Shown here piece by piece: positions 23,823 to 34,880 of a DNA stretch of 64,000 nt. The stretch's first letter is position 1. Every line of letters begins with the position of its first letter. The notes below the pieces were generated by a model. That model was given only the letters and a program-made list of their open reading frames with translations. It was not told where the DNA came from and did not search any database. Location of the stretch: the NCBI GenBank assembly GCA_030068075.1, contig CM057839.1, positions 56,076,960 to 56,140,959 of the forward strand, written 5' to 3'. The DNA comes from Paguma larvata (lineage: Eukaryota > Chordata > Mammalia > Carnivora > Viverridae). The position numbers and the translations under genes were made by a program.

Positions 23823-24021
23823 AAAAGAAGAGTGAGCTCATGATGATCCTGACAAGTCAGGAAAGTTGTCACCTTGAGTAGAGGCAGAGTGGGACTGCAG
23901 TGAAGGAGGGAAGGGTTTATGATTAACAAGAGTACATGGTGGCTTAAGAGGGGCCAGGTATATTTTTCTATCTCTTGACCTGAGTAGTGATTCATGGGAA
24001 TTTTCTTTAGAAGGTGTCTGG

Positions 24022-24049
24022 GTGTGTGTGTGTGTGTGTGTGTGTGTGT
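24022..24049. repeat. (GT)14 microsatellite
   Basis: Fourteen uninterrupted GT units. On the reverse strand it gives a Thr-His run that appears as an open frame of 182 codons (23522-24070), which is an artefact. Confidence 0.97.
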
Positions 24050-24606
24050 TGGTGCATGTTTTAAACACATTTCCTTACCTTAGTTATATTTCATACACAT
24101 AAGAGGTGAAGAATGAAAGGAAAAAAAGGTGGAGGAGGAGGGAAGGGAAACAGAGGAAGGAGAATTAAAAACACAAGAAGCAGATGGTGAAATGGAAAGA
24201 ATACCCATTAAGTACATGGGGACCTGAACTGCAGTTATTTTCCTGCCCTGACTGAATAGGGTGCAGGAAACATCACTCAAACTCTTGGGTCTCATTAGTT
24301 TCCCTATTTGAGCTTTATTAGACACCGAATGAAAGAGTCTCCAACAGGTGATTTCTAATAGCTCTTCCATCATTTTGAAACTTTAAGTTCAATCCTTCAG
24401 CAAATAATGAAAAATGGGTTAATACTCCTATTCAGATCAGAGGCAAAAAGCCTTATAAATACAAAGGAATTAGTTATTGACTATAAAAGCTTGTCACCAG
24501 GGAAGGGCAGCTGCTCCCTCAGCCATGCGGTATAAGAGAAGAGCAACTTCATGAGCCTTTGCCTCAGTTCTGTCTTCAGTGCTGCAATTGAAAGAGAATT
24601 GCATTG

Positions 24607-24822
24607 GGGGCGCCTTGGTGGCTCAGTCCGTTGAGCGGCCGGCCGACTTCAGCTCAGGTCATGATCTTACGGTCTGTGAGTTCGAGCCCCGCATCGGGCT
24701 CTGTGCTGATGGCTCAGAACCTGGAGCCTGCTTCGGATTCTGTGTCTGCCTCTCTCTCTGCCCTTCCCCTGCTCACGCTTTGTCTCTCAAAAATAAATAA
24801 ACGTTAAAAATTTTTTAAAAAG
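24607..24822 (+). repeat. Felid CAN-SINE, young
   Basis: It begins 'gggggcgccttggtggctca' at the duplication edge, carries a good B box (gagttcgagcc) and the felid body 'cttcggattctgtgtctgcc', and ends in an A-rich tail. A perfect 14-bp target duplication agagaattgcattg flanks it (24593-24606 and 24823-24836). Confidence 0.97.
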
Positions 24823-24904
24823 AGAGAATTGCATTGAAGCTGGAGCCTTTCGGATCAATCCATGACATTCCTTCTCTCTGAGTCACATCTTCATTTGCAA
24901 AGCA

Positions 24905-25060
24905 AGCATACTAACACTTTCACAGTGCTTCCTATTGTATCAGGCATTGTTCTAAACTCTCTGCATATACATTTACTCATTTAATTCTCACACTTCTGGA
25001 GTAAATACTATTATTATCCCTATTTCACAGGAAAGGAAACTGAGGCTGAACCGATAGTAT
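24905..25060 (-). repeat. MIR SINE fragment
   Basis: The plus strand shows reversed MIR landmarks in order: 'atcaggcattgttctaaact', 'tttactcatttaattctcac', 'actattattatccctatttc' and 'aggaaactgaggctgaa'. Confidence 0.85.
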
Positions 25061-25277
25061 GAGATTATTGTGAGCATCACTTAAAACAATGAATGTAAAA
25101 TTCTCTTTTGTACTTAAAAATGTGTGTATATGTATTTATAGAGTACTTTAAAATTATTCTAATTAAAAAAGAATGAGAAAACAAGCCACAGACTTGGAGA
25201 AAATATTTGAAAAATACATAGTTCATAAAAGAACTATGGATAGTTATTATTATCCAAAATACATAAAGAATTCTTGA

Positions 25278-25425
25278 GGGCACTTGTAGTGATGAGCACC
25301 GGGTGTTGTATGTAAGTGATGAATCACTAAATTCTACACCTGAATTATTTTTACACTATACCTAACTGAACCTAATATTACACTATATATTAACTAACTG
25401 GGATTTAAATGAAAACTTGAAGAAA
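25278..25425 (+). mobile_element. Carnivore L1 3'-UTR micro-fragment nested in L1M
   Basis: The sequence 'gtgatgagcaccgggtgttg', 'taagtgatgaatcactaaat' and 'tatattaactaactgggatt' is the carnivore L1 terminal UTR, ending in A9. The host reads 'aaagaattctt' before and 'aaagttcttaaaactc' after, a decayed target duplication that restores L1M order. It is extremely 5'-truncated, about 150 bp. Confidence 0.85.
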
Positions 25426-25483
25426 AAAAAAGTTCTTAAAACTCAATAATAAGAAAACAGAGAACCCAATTTAAAAATGGATA

Positions 25484-25649
25484 GGGGTGCCTGGATGGCT
25501 CAGTCTGTTAAGCTTCCGACTTCGGCTCAGATCATGATCTCATGGTTCATGAGTTCAAGCCCCACATCGGGCTCTGTGCTGACAGCTCAGAGCCTGGATC
25601 CTGCTTCAAATTCTGTGTCTCCATCTCTCTCTTCCCCTCCCTGCTCTCG

Positions 25650-25680
<31 letters not shown>

Positions 25681-25700
25681 AAAAATAAATAAACATTTTT
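25484..25700 (+). repeat. Felid CAN-SINE with (CT)n expansion
   Basis: The head is 'ggggtgcctggatggctcag'. Flanks ttaaaaatggata (25471-25483) and ttaaataatggata (25701-25714) are a near-identical duplication. The internal CT tract (25650-25680) is longer than in sister copies. Confidence 0.96.
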
Positions 25701-26430
25701 TTAAATAATGGATAAAAGATCTAAATGAACACATACCTCACCAAAGAAGATACACAAATGAGAAATAAGCATATGAAAAGATGCTCAACATCATATGTCA
25801 TTAGGGAAAAGCAAATTAAAACAGCATGAAGCTAACAAACACACATCCATTTAGATGGCAAAAATACAAAACACTGATAACAGCAAATGCTGGAGAGGGT
25901 GTGGAGCAACAGGGTCTCTCACTCACTACTGGTAGGAATGTAAAACGGTACAGGCCACTCTGAAGGATAGTTTGGTGGTTTCTTCCAAAACTAAGTATAT
26001 TCTTACCATATGATCCAGTAATCAAGCTCCTCGGTATTTACCCAAATGAGTTGAAAACTTTTATCTACACAAAAACAAGCATATAATGTTTATAGCAGCT
26101 TTATTCAAATTGCCAAAACTTGGAAGTACCCAAGATGTCCTTCAGTAAGTGAATGGATAAGCCATGGTACGTCCATACAGTGGAATACTACTCAGCAACA
26201 GAAAGAGAGGAGCTGTCAAGTCATGAAAAGACACGGAGGAAACTTAAATGCATATAATTAAGGGAGAAAGCCAATCTGAAAAGGCTTCCTACTATATGAT
26301 TCTGACTATAAAGACATTCTTAAAAAGACAAAATTATGAAGACAAGAAAAAGGTCAGTGGTTACCAAGGTTATGGGGAAGAGAGCACAGAGGATTTTTAG
26401 GTCAGTGAATATATTCTGTATGAAACTGTA

Positions 26431-26462
26431 AGATATATATATATGTGTGTGTATATATATAT
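26431..26462. repeat. (AT)n/(GT)n simple repeat
   Basis: Alternating AT with a short GT core, inside the L1M 3' region. Confidence 0.9.
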
Positions 26463-26745
26463 GATTATACGATATTATACGATTGTCTAAGCCCATAGAA
26501 TCCACAGCACTAAAAGTGAATTCTAATGTACACTGTGGATTTTGTGTGATTATGTTGTGCCAAATGTAGGTCAGTCAAGTGTGCCAAATGTACCACTCTG
26601 GAAGAGGCTGCTGGTAATGGGAGAGGCCGTACATGTGTGGAGGCAGGAGCTTTTGGAAAGTCCCCATATCTTCCTCCTCTTCCTAATTTTGCTATGAATA
26701 CAAGACTACTTTAAAAAATAAAGACTTAAAAAATGAATATGACAC

Positions 26746-27954
26746 CACTCCTAAGGAGATTGCATTTCAGCTCATAAAAGAATAGATCCTTTGGTTTATA
26801 TTAAATTTTAATCTTGTAAATTTTAATACTAAAAACACAAGCTTGCAAATCATCATATCATTACTTTGGATTTAAAACTACCTGCTCCATATGGGTATTC
26901 ACCTGACTGCTAAGAGGAAAAAGATGTACATATCTGAACTGTGTTTTTACCTGACAAAGGATAAAAGCAAAAACAGAACAATAAGTTGATGGCAGATAAC
27001 ATCCCAGGAAAAGACTGTGCTAATACAGAGTGACAGCACTTGCAAATTCATTGCCCATTAGAGATAAATCCAGAGCATGGCAGCTAATATTTTCTTGTCA
27101 ATAATTGACAGTGCAGAGGTTGTTAAAATGACTATATATCTTTATTATATGTGTAAATGTAATTTAAATATTATTCTGGGTGCATTTTTTAAGTGAGAAG
27201 AAAATGAGGTCTGTAGACTCATCTGAAAAAAATCTGTAATACATGGAATTATGAGCCACATAAACTCAACATGAATATTTATTTCGTGAACATCTGCTTG
27301 AATACAAAATATGTAGCTTAAGCAAATTCAACATGAAAAATATTGCAATTAAAAGTAAAAGCATTTAAGAAGTGCACTGTCTTGAAAGCAATAGATTTTA
27401 TTTGCAGACAGTCGATAAGGTTGTAAACAGTGTATGATAAGTGGCAAAGAACAACAAAAGAAATCATTTGTTGAGATTAGAAAATACTGATGAGAACTGT
27501 ATAAAGAATTGTATGTCTTGCTTTCATATTGCTTCAGCCAACACTTAGAGCAAAAAGATACTTAATAGAGTAAAAAGTTTAATAGGACAAACTATTGGGA
27601 ATTAATTCAAAGAACAAATTACCAGACCAGTTTTGACTTTTGACTCAATTCTAAAATTGTGTTTTTTAATTTATAAAACTTAAATTTTTCTCTTCAGGCA
27701 CTTATATCCTTCTAGATCTTTATGAATCTAAAATTTTGAAATCTTACTTCTTTTTTAAAATAAAACATATTTTTTGGGAAATCGAAAAATAAACGTATAA
27801 AAAGAAAACATCTATAACACTCATATCATGGTATTATATGTTAGATAATGGCAGTTTTCTTATATAATCATGGAAGATATGATTTTCATGGGTGGCCTTA
27901 TAATTATTTTAATGCTTTTATTTTGTTATTCACCAGGAGATACCCACTGAATGG
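26746..27954. other. No gene recognised; AT-rich unassigned sequence
   Basis: No repeat that I can name and no credible coding frame. Confidence 0.6.
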
Positions 27955-27969
27955 AAATGAGCCTAATTT

Positions 27970-28174
27970 TTTTTTAATGTTTATTTATTTTTGAGACAGA
28001 GAGAGAGCATGAGCAGGGTAGGGGCAGAGAGAGAGAGACACAGAATGTGAAGCAGGCTCCAGGCTCTGAGCCGTCCTCAGCACAGAGCCCATGCGGGGCT
28101 CGAACTCACAGACCGCGAGATCGTGACCTGAGCCGAAGTCGGAGCTCAACTGACTGAGCCACCCAGGCACCCCA
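27970..28174 (-). repeat. Felid CAN-SINE
   Basis: The reversed tail is at 27970 and the 5' end is 'ccacccaggcacccc'. A perfect 15-bp target duplication aaatgagcctaattt flanks it (27955-27969 and 28175-28189). Confidence 0.97.
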
Positions 28175-28189
28175 AAATGAGCCTAATTT

Positions 28190-28624
28190 AATTGGCTTAT
28201 CTGCAAGAACATTCTGGGTTAGTGAGATTCCAGAGTTCAATCTTCTTTTTCTCAGAATTCACAGAATGTAAGAGTTTGCTAGAGCAAAAAGCTGTTTCAT
28301 ATTCCAATTTATTGTCTAAATTTTCCACTAGAAAGGTAGGATTGGAATATCATGGCCAGAAATGCTTTAAAGCCTAGAAATTCACTACTAAAATTTAGAG
28401 TAAGTACACATTGAAAATGCCAGTAGAAATAGAGATTTCAATCAAAATTAATTAACCCAGAAAAGCAATTATAGGTGTCTTGCTGTGACTTATAAAAGTA
28501 ACTGAAGTGAACCCAACAATACCAACCATATGGGACGTCCAGTGGGAGGCAGGAAATTATTATTGGTTAGTCCTGTCTCCTTAGAACAATAGTAGCTCAT
28601 TGGCCAGTCAAGTTCTTATTTAAA
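28190..28624. other. No gene recognised
   Basis: Unassigned spacer between SINE insertions. A single 61-codon frame (28192-28377) has no motif. Confidence 0.6.
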
Positions 28625-28638
28625 GTTGAATCCTCCCA

Positions 28639-28850
28639 AGGGGTGCCTAGGTGGCTCACTCCATTAAGGTTAAGTATCTGGCTCTTGATTTCTGCTCAAG
28701 TTATGATCTTATGGTTCTTGGATTCTAGCTTCACATGAGGCTCTGCGCTAACAGCACAGAGCCTGCTTGGGATTCTCTCTCTCCCCCTCTCTCTATCCCT
28801 TCTCTGCTTGTTCTCTCTCTCAATAATAAATAAACTTTAAACAATTATTT
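28639..28850 (+). repeat. CAN-SINE, first member of an inverted pair
   Basis: It starts 'aggggtgcctaggtggctca' and has the older-subtype body 'gcctgcttgggattctctct'. Its left target repeat gttgaatcctccca is at 28625-28638. The matching right repeat lies beyond the second SINE, at 29065-29078 (gtggaatcctccca). Confidence 0.9.
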
Positions 28851-29050
28851 TTAAATAATTTTTTAACATTTTTATTTATTACTGAGAGACAGAGAGAGAC
28901 AGAGCATGAGCATGGGAGAGGCAGAGAGAGGCGGAGACACAGAATCTGAAGCAGGCTTCAGGATCTGAGCTGTCAGCACAGAGCTCAACATGGGGCTCAA
29001 ACTCACAAACTGCAAGATCATGACCTGAGCCGAAGTTGGACACTAAAAAA
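28851..29050 (-). repeat. CAN-SINE, 5'-truncated, second member of an inverted pair
   Basis: The reversed tail and body are clear ('agaatctgaagcaggcttca', 'gatcatgacctgagccgaag'). The copy stops after 'gttggacact', so about 35 bases including the A-box end are missing. It sits in the tail of the preceding SINE, inside that SINE's target repeats. Confidence 0.88.
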
Positions 29051-29309
29051 TTATGTAAAAAAAGGTGGAATCCTCCCATTTCCTTCTTCCCTTCACTGCG
29101 CCCCACGGCTCACATCCTATATAGTATTCAAACCTTGCATTCTTGCCTGTACTGCAAAATAACCTTCAGAGTGTCTTCTGTCACACGTGCATGAACCAGT
29201 GTCTCTCTGCTTTAATTTCACATGTGAATTAGGCTTTTTTTTTTTTTTAATAATGGCTTTCATGCCTACTATATTGATATAAAGTGCCTTTCTTGTGTGT
29301 GAATCCAGA

Positions 29310-29530
29310 ACTCACTGACAAATTCAGCAAGCGCTTACCTGCTCTATTCTAATCATTGTTCTGGGAATTGAAGATCAAATGGTGAAGAGACACAGTGGTC
29401 CTGCTCCCTGGAGCTTGCATTCTATGAGCAGGGGACAGAAACACACACAGCCGTGCATACACATGCAAGTATTTCCATTAGCAGTAGGTACAGAAACACA
29501 GAACATAGTGATATGACGGAAGTGGTGGGG
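29310..29530 (-). repeat. L2 LINE 3'-end fragment
   Basis: The reversed L2 3' end is seen as 'attctaatcattgttctggg', 'gatcaaatggtgaagagaca' and 'ccctggagcttgcattctat'. Confidence 0.75.
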
Positions 29531-32500
29531 CACTTTTCTTGGCATAGTTCTCTTCTGCAGGGGAATGAATCTTATTGTCATTGCTCAGGTGGTGTGTGCT
29601 CAATTCCATGGGCCTCAGAGCAGATGTCCAACCTACCTGAGCCTAGAGGTAGGACTGCTTACTCTTAAGGTCCAGGCCAGCTCATTGGAGCCTTTACTTG
29701 TTTTGTTTCTAATTCTTTTTCAGTATGAGATGTTCCCAAACTCTGTGTTCATGCTTATTTACACACAAATGTATCTACGCCTGGTAGACTTGACATTTAC
29801 ATTATTTAACATTGGCACTAAACATGTGTTTAAACGTTTTTGCTATCATCTATTTAGGTTGTGAATTCATCCTAATTTGGGCTGTGGGATTAATGTGGTT
29901 AAAGGTGGATACACAGACGAAACCGTCCTGGGAACAGAGCAGAGGTTGAAATTTCTATTTCCTTTTTTGTTATTTCTTTCTTTCCTCTTGTCTTTATGTC
30001 TACACATCTTGGAGTTAGCTCCAATATGTGAGAAATTCAAATGATCTTCCATGTTGGCACCATCAGAGCAAATACTGGCTACCCGAAAAGAAAGAGAAAT
30101 CCTGACTTTTTTGTAAAGGGAACCAGAGGAGAAATGTGAGGGAATCTGACACTCATACTATCAACTAGATTCCCCCTTACATTAGAATTTATTTTTGTAT
30201 TAACCCATTCATGAAGTCATTGATCTTTTTTATGTTGATTTTATTCCAGAAAGATTCAGAGTTGATATTTTCCCCCCTTTGTTTTTAAAGTATTACAGTA
30301 TTTTAAAATTCCATCTGTTTGCAAAGGCTTTCTTTTCTCCATCCTTGCTATAAACGTTTCAGGTAAGAATAGTCCTTCCCTTGCCCATTTGCTTTGAGTG
30401 TACATTAGTTTGCTAGTCTACTATGAGGGTACAGAATCATAAAATGAGGACTGTTTCTTCAGAAAGTCCCGGTGCTAAAGTAAGGTAAAAAAAAAAAAAT
30501 GAGACTTAGGCAAAGCAGATCTAACTCAAACCATGGATTTTTGGATATTTAAAAAGCTTCCATTAAATTCATGGAAAAAGTTTCTGGGATATTAAGTGTT
30601 TTCAGGTCCAATTTTAATCTGTCAATATTTATAGCCTCTTAGAAGATGCAAATGAATACATAAATAAAAAAGCATAAAAAATATACACAAAAATATAGTG
30701 TAACAACTCTCACCAGAAAGTTCAAATCTGATAATTTATTTATGAGTTTCTACAGTGTGGTCTGGGTTCACAAAAATCAAACCATAAGAGAAAAGTACAA
30801 ACAGCACATTTCAGCTATACTTCCATGTTCACTTTATATTTATATATATTAAAATATTCATGGAATTTTTAGACATTTTGAGGTCGGGCCCCGAGTGTTT
30901 GTACAGAGAAATGTAAAAACATAGAGATTCCATTTGCTGGAATACGAGTAGCCATAGTTTGGGGTATTAATTATAATATGTCCTGCCCATATCCACAATT
31001 TTACATTCTCAGGTTGCTTCTCTACGGAGAATGAGATAAAACACATTTTCACCTCAAAAGATGAAAGGCCAAATTTACTGACAAATTCCTCCCTGATTCA
31101 ACTGCAAACATCATGTTAGACTCCCCAGATATTATACCATATGTTTCATCACCTTTTACTTTTTATTTAAAAATAAAATGTGTAATAATCCTTTCAAAAT
31201 TACTTCATACTGTGCTTTCACTAGAAAATGGTTGTGGAGTTATTACCTCCACCTGTTCTGCCAAGCTGGGAGGTAGTGGCTTTAGGCCAAAATTATTAAA
31301 AAGCTTAAAAAGTTTCAAACAACTCCTAACTGCTGGCATGTTGCCATTACATCTTTTTTCCCTTTTTATCAGTGTATAATCTCCAACCAACCCGTCGAGA
31401 CACTAAAGACTGCTTTTGGCACAAAAAGAGTTCTTTTCTTAAAAAGTGGGGGGAAATTGTGCTTGAAATCCAAGGAATCTAATAAGAAATCTCTCCTCAA
31501 ATCAAGGAAATCACAAATGTAAAATACTTAAAAAAAAAAAAACATATTCCTACCGTTTTTCAAATTCAGCAGATACAGACTCTAAAAAAATAGAAGAGTT
31601 TAGTGGTGAAATATGTGTGTTAATTTATACTAAGAGTTTTAAGTTTCCAAAGTTCACTTATTACTTTGGCAAATCCCCAAACCAAGGGATATAGTCATTA
31701 TATTGATCATGCTGGTGTTGTAAATTTCCATAGATGGATTTTTATCTCCAGCAAAAGGGGTCATGTCCATACAGAGAATGGAATTTTTAGACATTTAGAC
31801 ACACAGAGAATGTGCATGTCCATACCGAGAGTGTTGCAAACAGCCCAGCCAAACTGCAAACAGCCAGCACATAGGCACACACATAAACCAGGAAATTTTA
31901 TTCCCAGTCTCACAGTTTTAATTATTTACTTTCTGACACAACAAGGCATCTGGTTACAGAAAATGAACTCCACCTTCCTGTATTAACCAAGGAGTTAGTT
32001 TTATCATGAGGAAAAGTATTTTTTTTTCCTTTAAGGAAAGAAAAACACACATAGTTTTAAGTGGAGTTATTCAGAATTAGATCTTTAACTTGCTAAGAGC
32101 ATAGATGTTGAGTTGCAGAGAATCCAAGATGTTTCACTCACGTGGTGTTTTTAGTTACCCCTTAGGAACCGTTGTGACATTGGGCCCCGTAACTCTTCTG
32201 TCCCTATTCCTTCATTCTAAACACCAGAAATTTTGAGTGAGGCCAACATTATGGGCACTCGGAGAGGTCAGGTTCACAGATTCCATGTTTTAATCAATTA
32301 CAGTTACCCTCTTTGACATGCCCAGCTTCTCACACCACAGCCTGTACCCAGCTACACATAGAGTCAGCACTGGCATATCCACAGAGGGATTTGTCACCTA
32401 GTTGTCCTTCCCTTAAGAGAATTACAGTCATTGTCTCTTGATGGTGATAGGCAACCTGGCAGTCTCTCTCCTGTCTGTTCTACTCTGCCTTGTGGGAAGG

Positions 32501-33264
32501 TCTTCAAAATTCACCCTCCAAGCTCCATTACCTGTGGTAAACCTAGTCTAGTTGATTTAAGCAGCTCCTTCTCTGCCTCTAGCATAGTACTCGGCTGGTA
32601 AATAAATTCCCCAGTCTAATTTAATGTGACAGTCTTTTGCTCGGTAGTTGGTCCCATTTGGAGAAATCCTCTCTGAGTTTCCTTTGCTTTCCAGATGCCA
32701 GCACTTCACTTCAGGAGGTCAAGTTGTAATTAATTTACTTTTAACTCTGAGAGAGATTGGAAAGAAAGTTTACACTAATTATCCAGTATTTTTTGAAGGG
32801 CTTCTCATCTTCGACATCTTGAATTTCTCCCTCTCCTTTTTTGGTACATTTTGTTTGCTCTAGTAATCAGGCCATAAACATGGCCAGACCTTTCATGATC
32901 TCTTTATCCTGGGCCTCTGTATTTGCATCTTTTATATTTATTCTAGCCTTGTGCAGGACTTCTTCACAACGCATATCATTGAATCTGGCCTCCTAGTAAT
33001 ATGAGTGTGCACTTACCTGGGTCTCAGTCTTCTTTCCAGAAATTATAGTGATAGAGGTTGTCGCACTTTTGAAACACTTTCTGAAGATCTTGCAAGAGAA
33101 GGAATTTCCTCTGAGCTCTAGCCATTTGTGTGGCAAACACTCTGGGTTTTTCAGAGGTTCCCAAGGCCCTGTCCCCAGGACCAAGATGTTAAGAAACTTC
33201 TCTATGCCGAGTGACTGTGTTTATAGGGTCTCTTCAGCTTTATTAAAACCTTAAAAAGTTTTAA
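29531..33264. other. No gene recognised; long unassigned stretch
   Basis: About 3.7 kb of AT-rich sequence with no repeat that I can name with confidence. Homopolymer runs (A13 near 30487, A12 near 31530) are the only simple sequence. The best open frames are 99 codons (29565-29864) and 106 codons (31666-31986), and neither shows a motif. Ancient decayed repeats or conserved non-coding elements could be here but cannot be told apart by eye. Confidence 0.5.
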
Positions 33265-34225
33265 AGGTTTAGAGGTTTTGTTAAGGAAGTCCTCTCTGAA
33301 GAGGTGACCTTTAGGCTAAGGCACACATGCAAACAAGAAGCCAGGCATGCAAAGATCTGAGGGGAAGAGGCGTCCTAGGCAAAAAGAACTTCAAGGGAAG
33401 AAGCCCTAGGATGGGTATGAACTTGGAGTTTTTGAGGAAAAATATGGGACCATGGGACTGAAATGCAGTAATATCAAAGGAGGAAGAAATGTGAGGTGAG
33501 GCTGGAAGGGGCAGATATCACAGAGGTTAGCAAACAATGGAAGGATCATTAATTTTTAATCTTCATTCTGGTAGGAAGTCATTGGAGAGCTTAAAGCATG
33601 AAAGATGCTGTTCTAAATAATCATTTAAGCAGAGTTGTGTAGAGCTTGGGCTGTAGATTTCATAAGTGGAAGTAGGGAGATCATTTTAAGATCATGGCCA
33701 TAATCCAGGGCGGAGGCAATGCTGGGATCAGAGGGAGAGCAGTGCAGATGGGGAGAAATGGTGGGCTGGAGATCTGTATTGTATTTAGAGCTGGCAGACT
33801 CACTGCTGGATTGACTAGGGGGTGAGTGACAGATGACTTCCAGGATTTTACCTTGAGCAATAGTAAACAGACTGGGAAAGGAGTGGGAGCAATAAGGAAT
33901 TCTGTTTTAGGCATATTTGACCTACCTGTTAGCTGTTCAAGTGGCTGTGTTGAATAGGTGTTGAGGACACACACATGGATACCAGGAGGGAGATCAGGCA
34001 AACTTGGAATTGTTGGCCTCTGGGATGTATTTAAAGCCACAGGTTAAGATTACCCACACTGTGGTAGAAGGACAGGATGAGAAAGAGGCCCACCACAGAA
34101 CTTTAGAGCAGTCCATCTTTTATCTACATAGGAGGAAGAGGATTGCAGCACCCTGGGAAGAAGCAGTAGTATAGGAAGGAAATTGTTAATGTCACAAAAG
34201 CCAAGAGAAGAATGTTTTCATGGAA
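33265..34225 (-). repeat. L2 LINE, long internal fragment
   Basis: The plus strand follows the reversed L2 over nearly 1 kb: 'cctctctgaagaggtgacct', 'gccaggcatgcaaagatctg', 'ggtaggaagtcattggagag', 'gaattctgttttaggcatat' and 'caagtggctgtgttgaatag'. The minus-strand 119-codon frame at 33681-34040 is in L2 coding orientation but shows no intact reverse-transcriptase motif, so it is at most a decayed fragment. Confidence 0.75.
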
Positions 34226-34745
34226 TCCCTAGGGAGTCTCTAGTTGAACCAAATGCCCAAATGCTCTTTCAGCCCTCAGTGCTCAGAGGGTAGAAATGAA
34301 ACACTTTCTAGCCATCCGCTACCTCTCCAATTCATGAAAGAATTTTCTCCCTCCCAGAGGTTCGTGTATGTCTCTTGTGGGACCAGCCAGTGAGCATTCC
34401 TTCTCATCAAGGTCTTCCTGGTGAAACACTTTAAGCTGAAGTAAACTGACAACCAGAAGCTGTGATCTCATTAGAAGCCTCATTGGATTAGGGTGGTTGA
34501 TGACAGAAGCATAAGCAACATTGCCTCTATGTGGCTCCTTCCCCTTCCAGTTCCCCCAAGATGTGGCCTTCCAGGTTTTGCGAAGGTGGCAAATACCTGT
34601 GCACCTCCAGTTTGTGGTCCCAATTTGCTCCACAGCCATGCTAGATGCTGGAAGGGCTGAAACATCCCTCCATGAACCCCTATTTGATGAAGATGGCTGG
34701 AATAGTCACTTGATTTGGGTATTGAGAAATTAGTGGTTTAAAAGC
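34226..34745. other. No gene recognised
   Basis: Unassigned sequence. Opposing frames of 61-106 codons overlap here without motifs. Confidence 0.55.
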
Positions 34746-34759
34746 ATTTTTCTTTTCTT

Positions 34760-34866
34760 TTTTTTCTTCTTTTTTTTGATAATTTATTGTCAAATTGGTT
34801 TCCATACAACACCCAGTGTTCATCGCAACAAGTGACCTCCTCTGTGCCCATCCCCCACTCTCCCCA
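34760..34866 (-). mobile_element. Very short L1 3'-end insertion
   Basis: After a T-rich reversed tail the sequence 'ataatttattgtcaaattgg', 'tttccatacaacacccagtg' and 'catcccccactctcccc' matches the terminal carnivore L1 UTR. A perfect 14-bp duplication catttttcttttct flanks it (34746-34759 and 34867-34880). About 85 bases of L1 body are present, so it is an extreme 5' truncation, and low divergence suggests recency. Confidence 0.93.
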
Positions 34867-34880
34867 CATTTTTCTTTTCT

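Larger units (their letters stand above)
25155..26745 (+). mobile_element. L1M LINE, ORF2 end and 3' UTR
   Basis: It carries the last part of ORF2: 'aagatgctcaacatcatatg', 'ggtgtggagcaacagggtct', 'gtggaatactactcagcaac'. A typical L1M 3' UTR follows ('aatgtaccactctggaagag', 'gccgtacatgtgtggaggca', 'aattttgctatgaatacaag') with an aataaa-containing tail at about 26730. Two later insertions split it: an L1 tail at 25278-25425 and a SINE at 25484-25700. Coding sequence is decayed. Confidence 0.88.

Noticed and set aside
23522..24070. 182-codon minus frame with a Thr-His run
   Set aside because: It is produced by the (GT)14 microsatellite and the adjacent SINE.
24579..24807. Recurring similar small proteins (motif like 'RPTSAQVMI...SLEPASDSVS') at 24604, 25477, 38260, 42787, 47216 and 50804
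   Set aside because: These are translations of the same SINE in different copies. The similarity reflects repeat homology, not a protein family.
28625..29078. Considered as a CRISPR-like or inverted-repeat regulatory structure
   Set aside because: The arms are two SINE copies with an ordinary insertion duplication, fully explained by retrotransposition in a mammalian genome.
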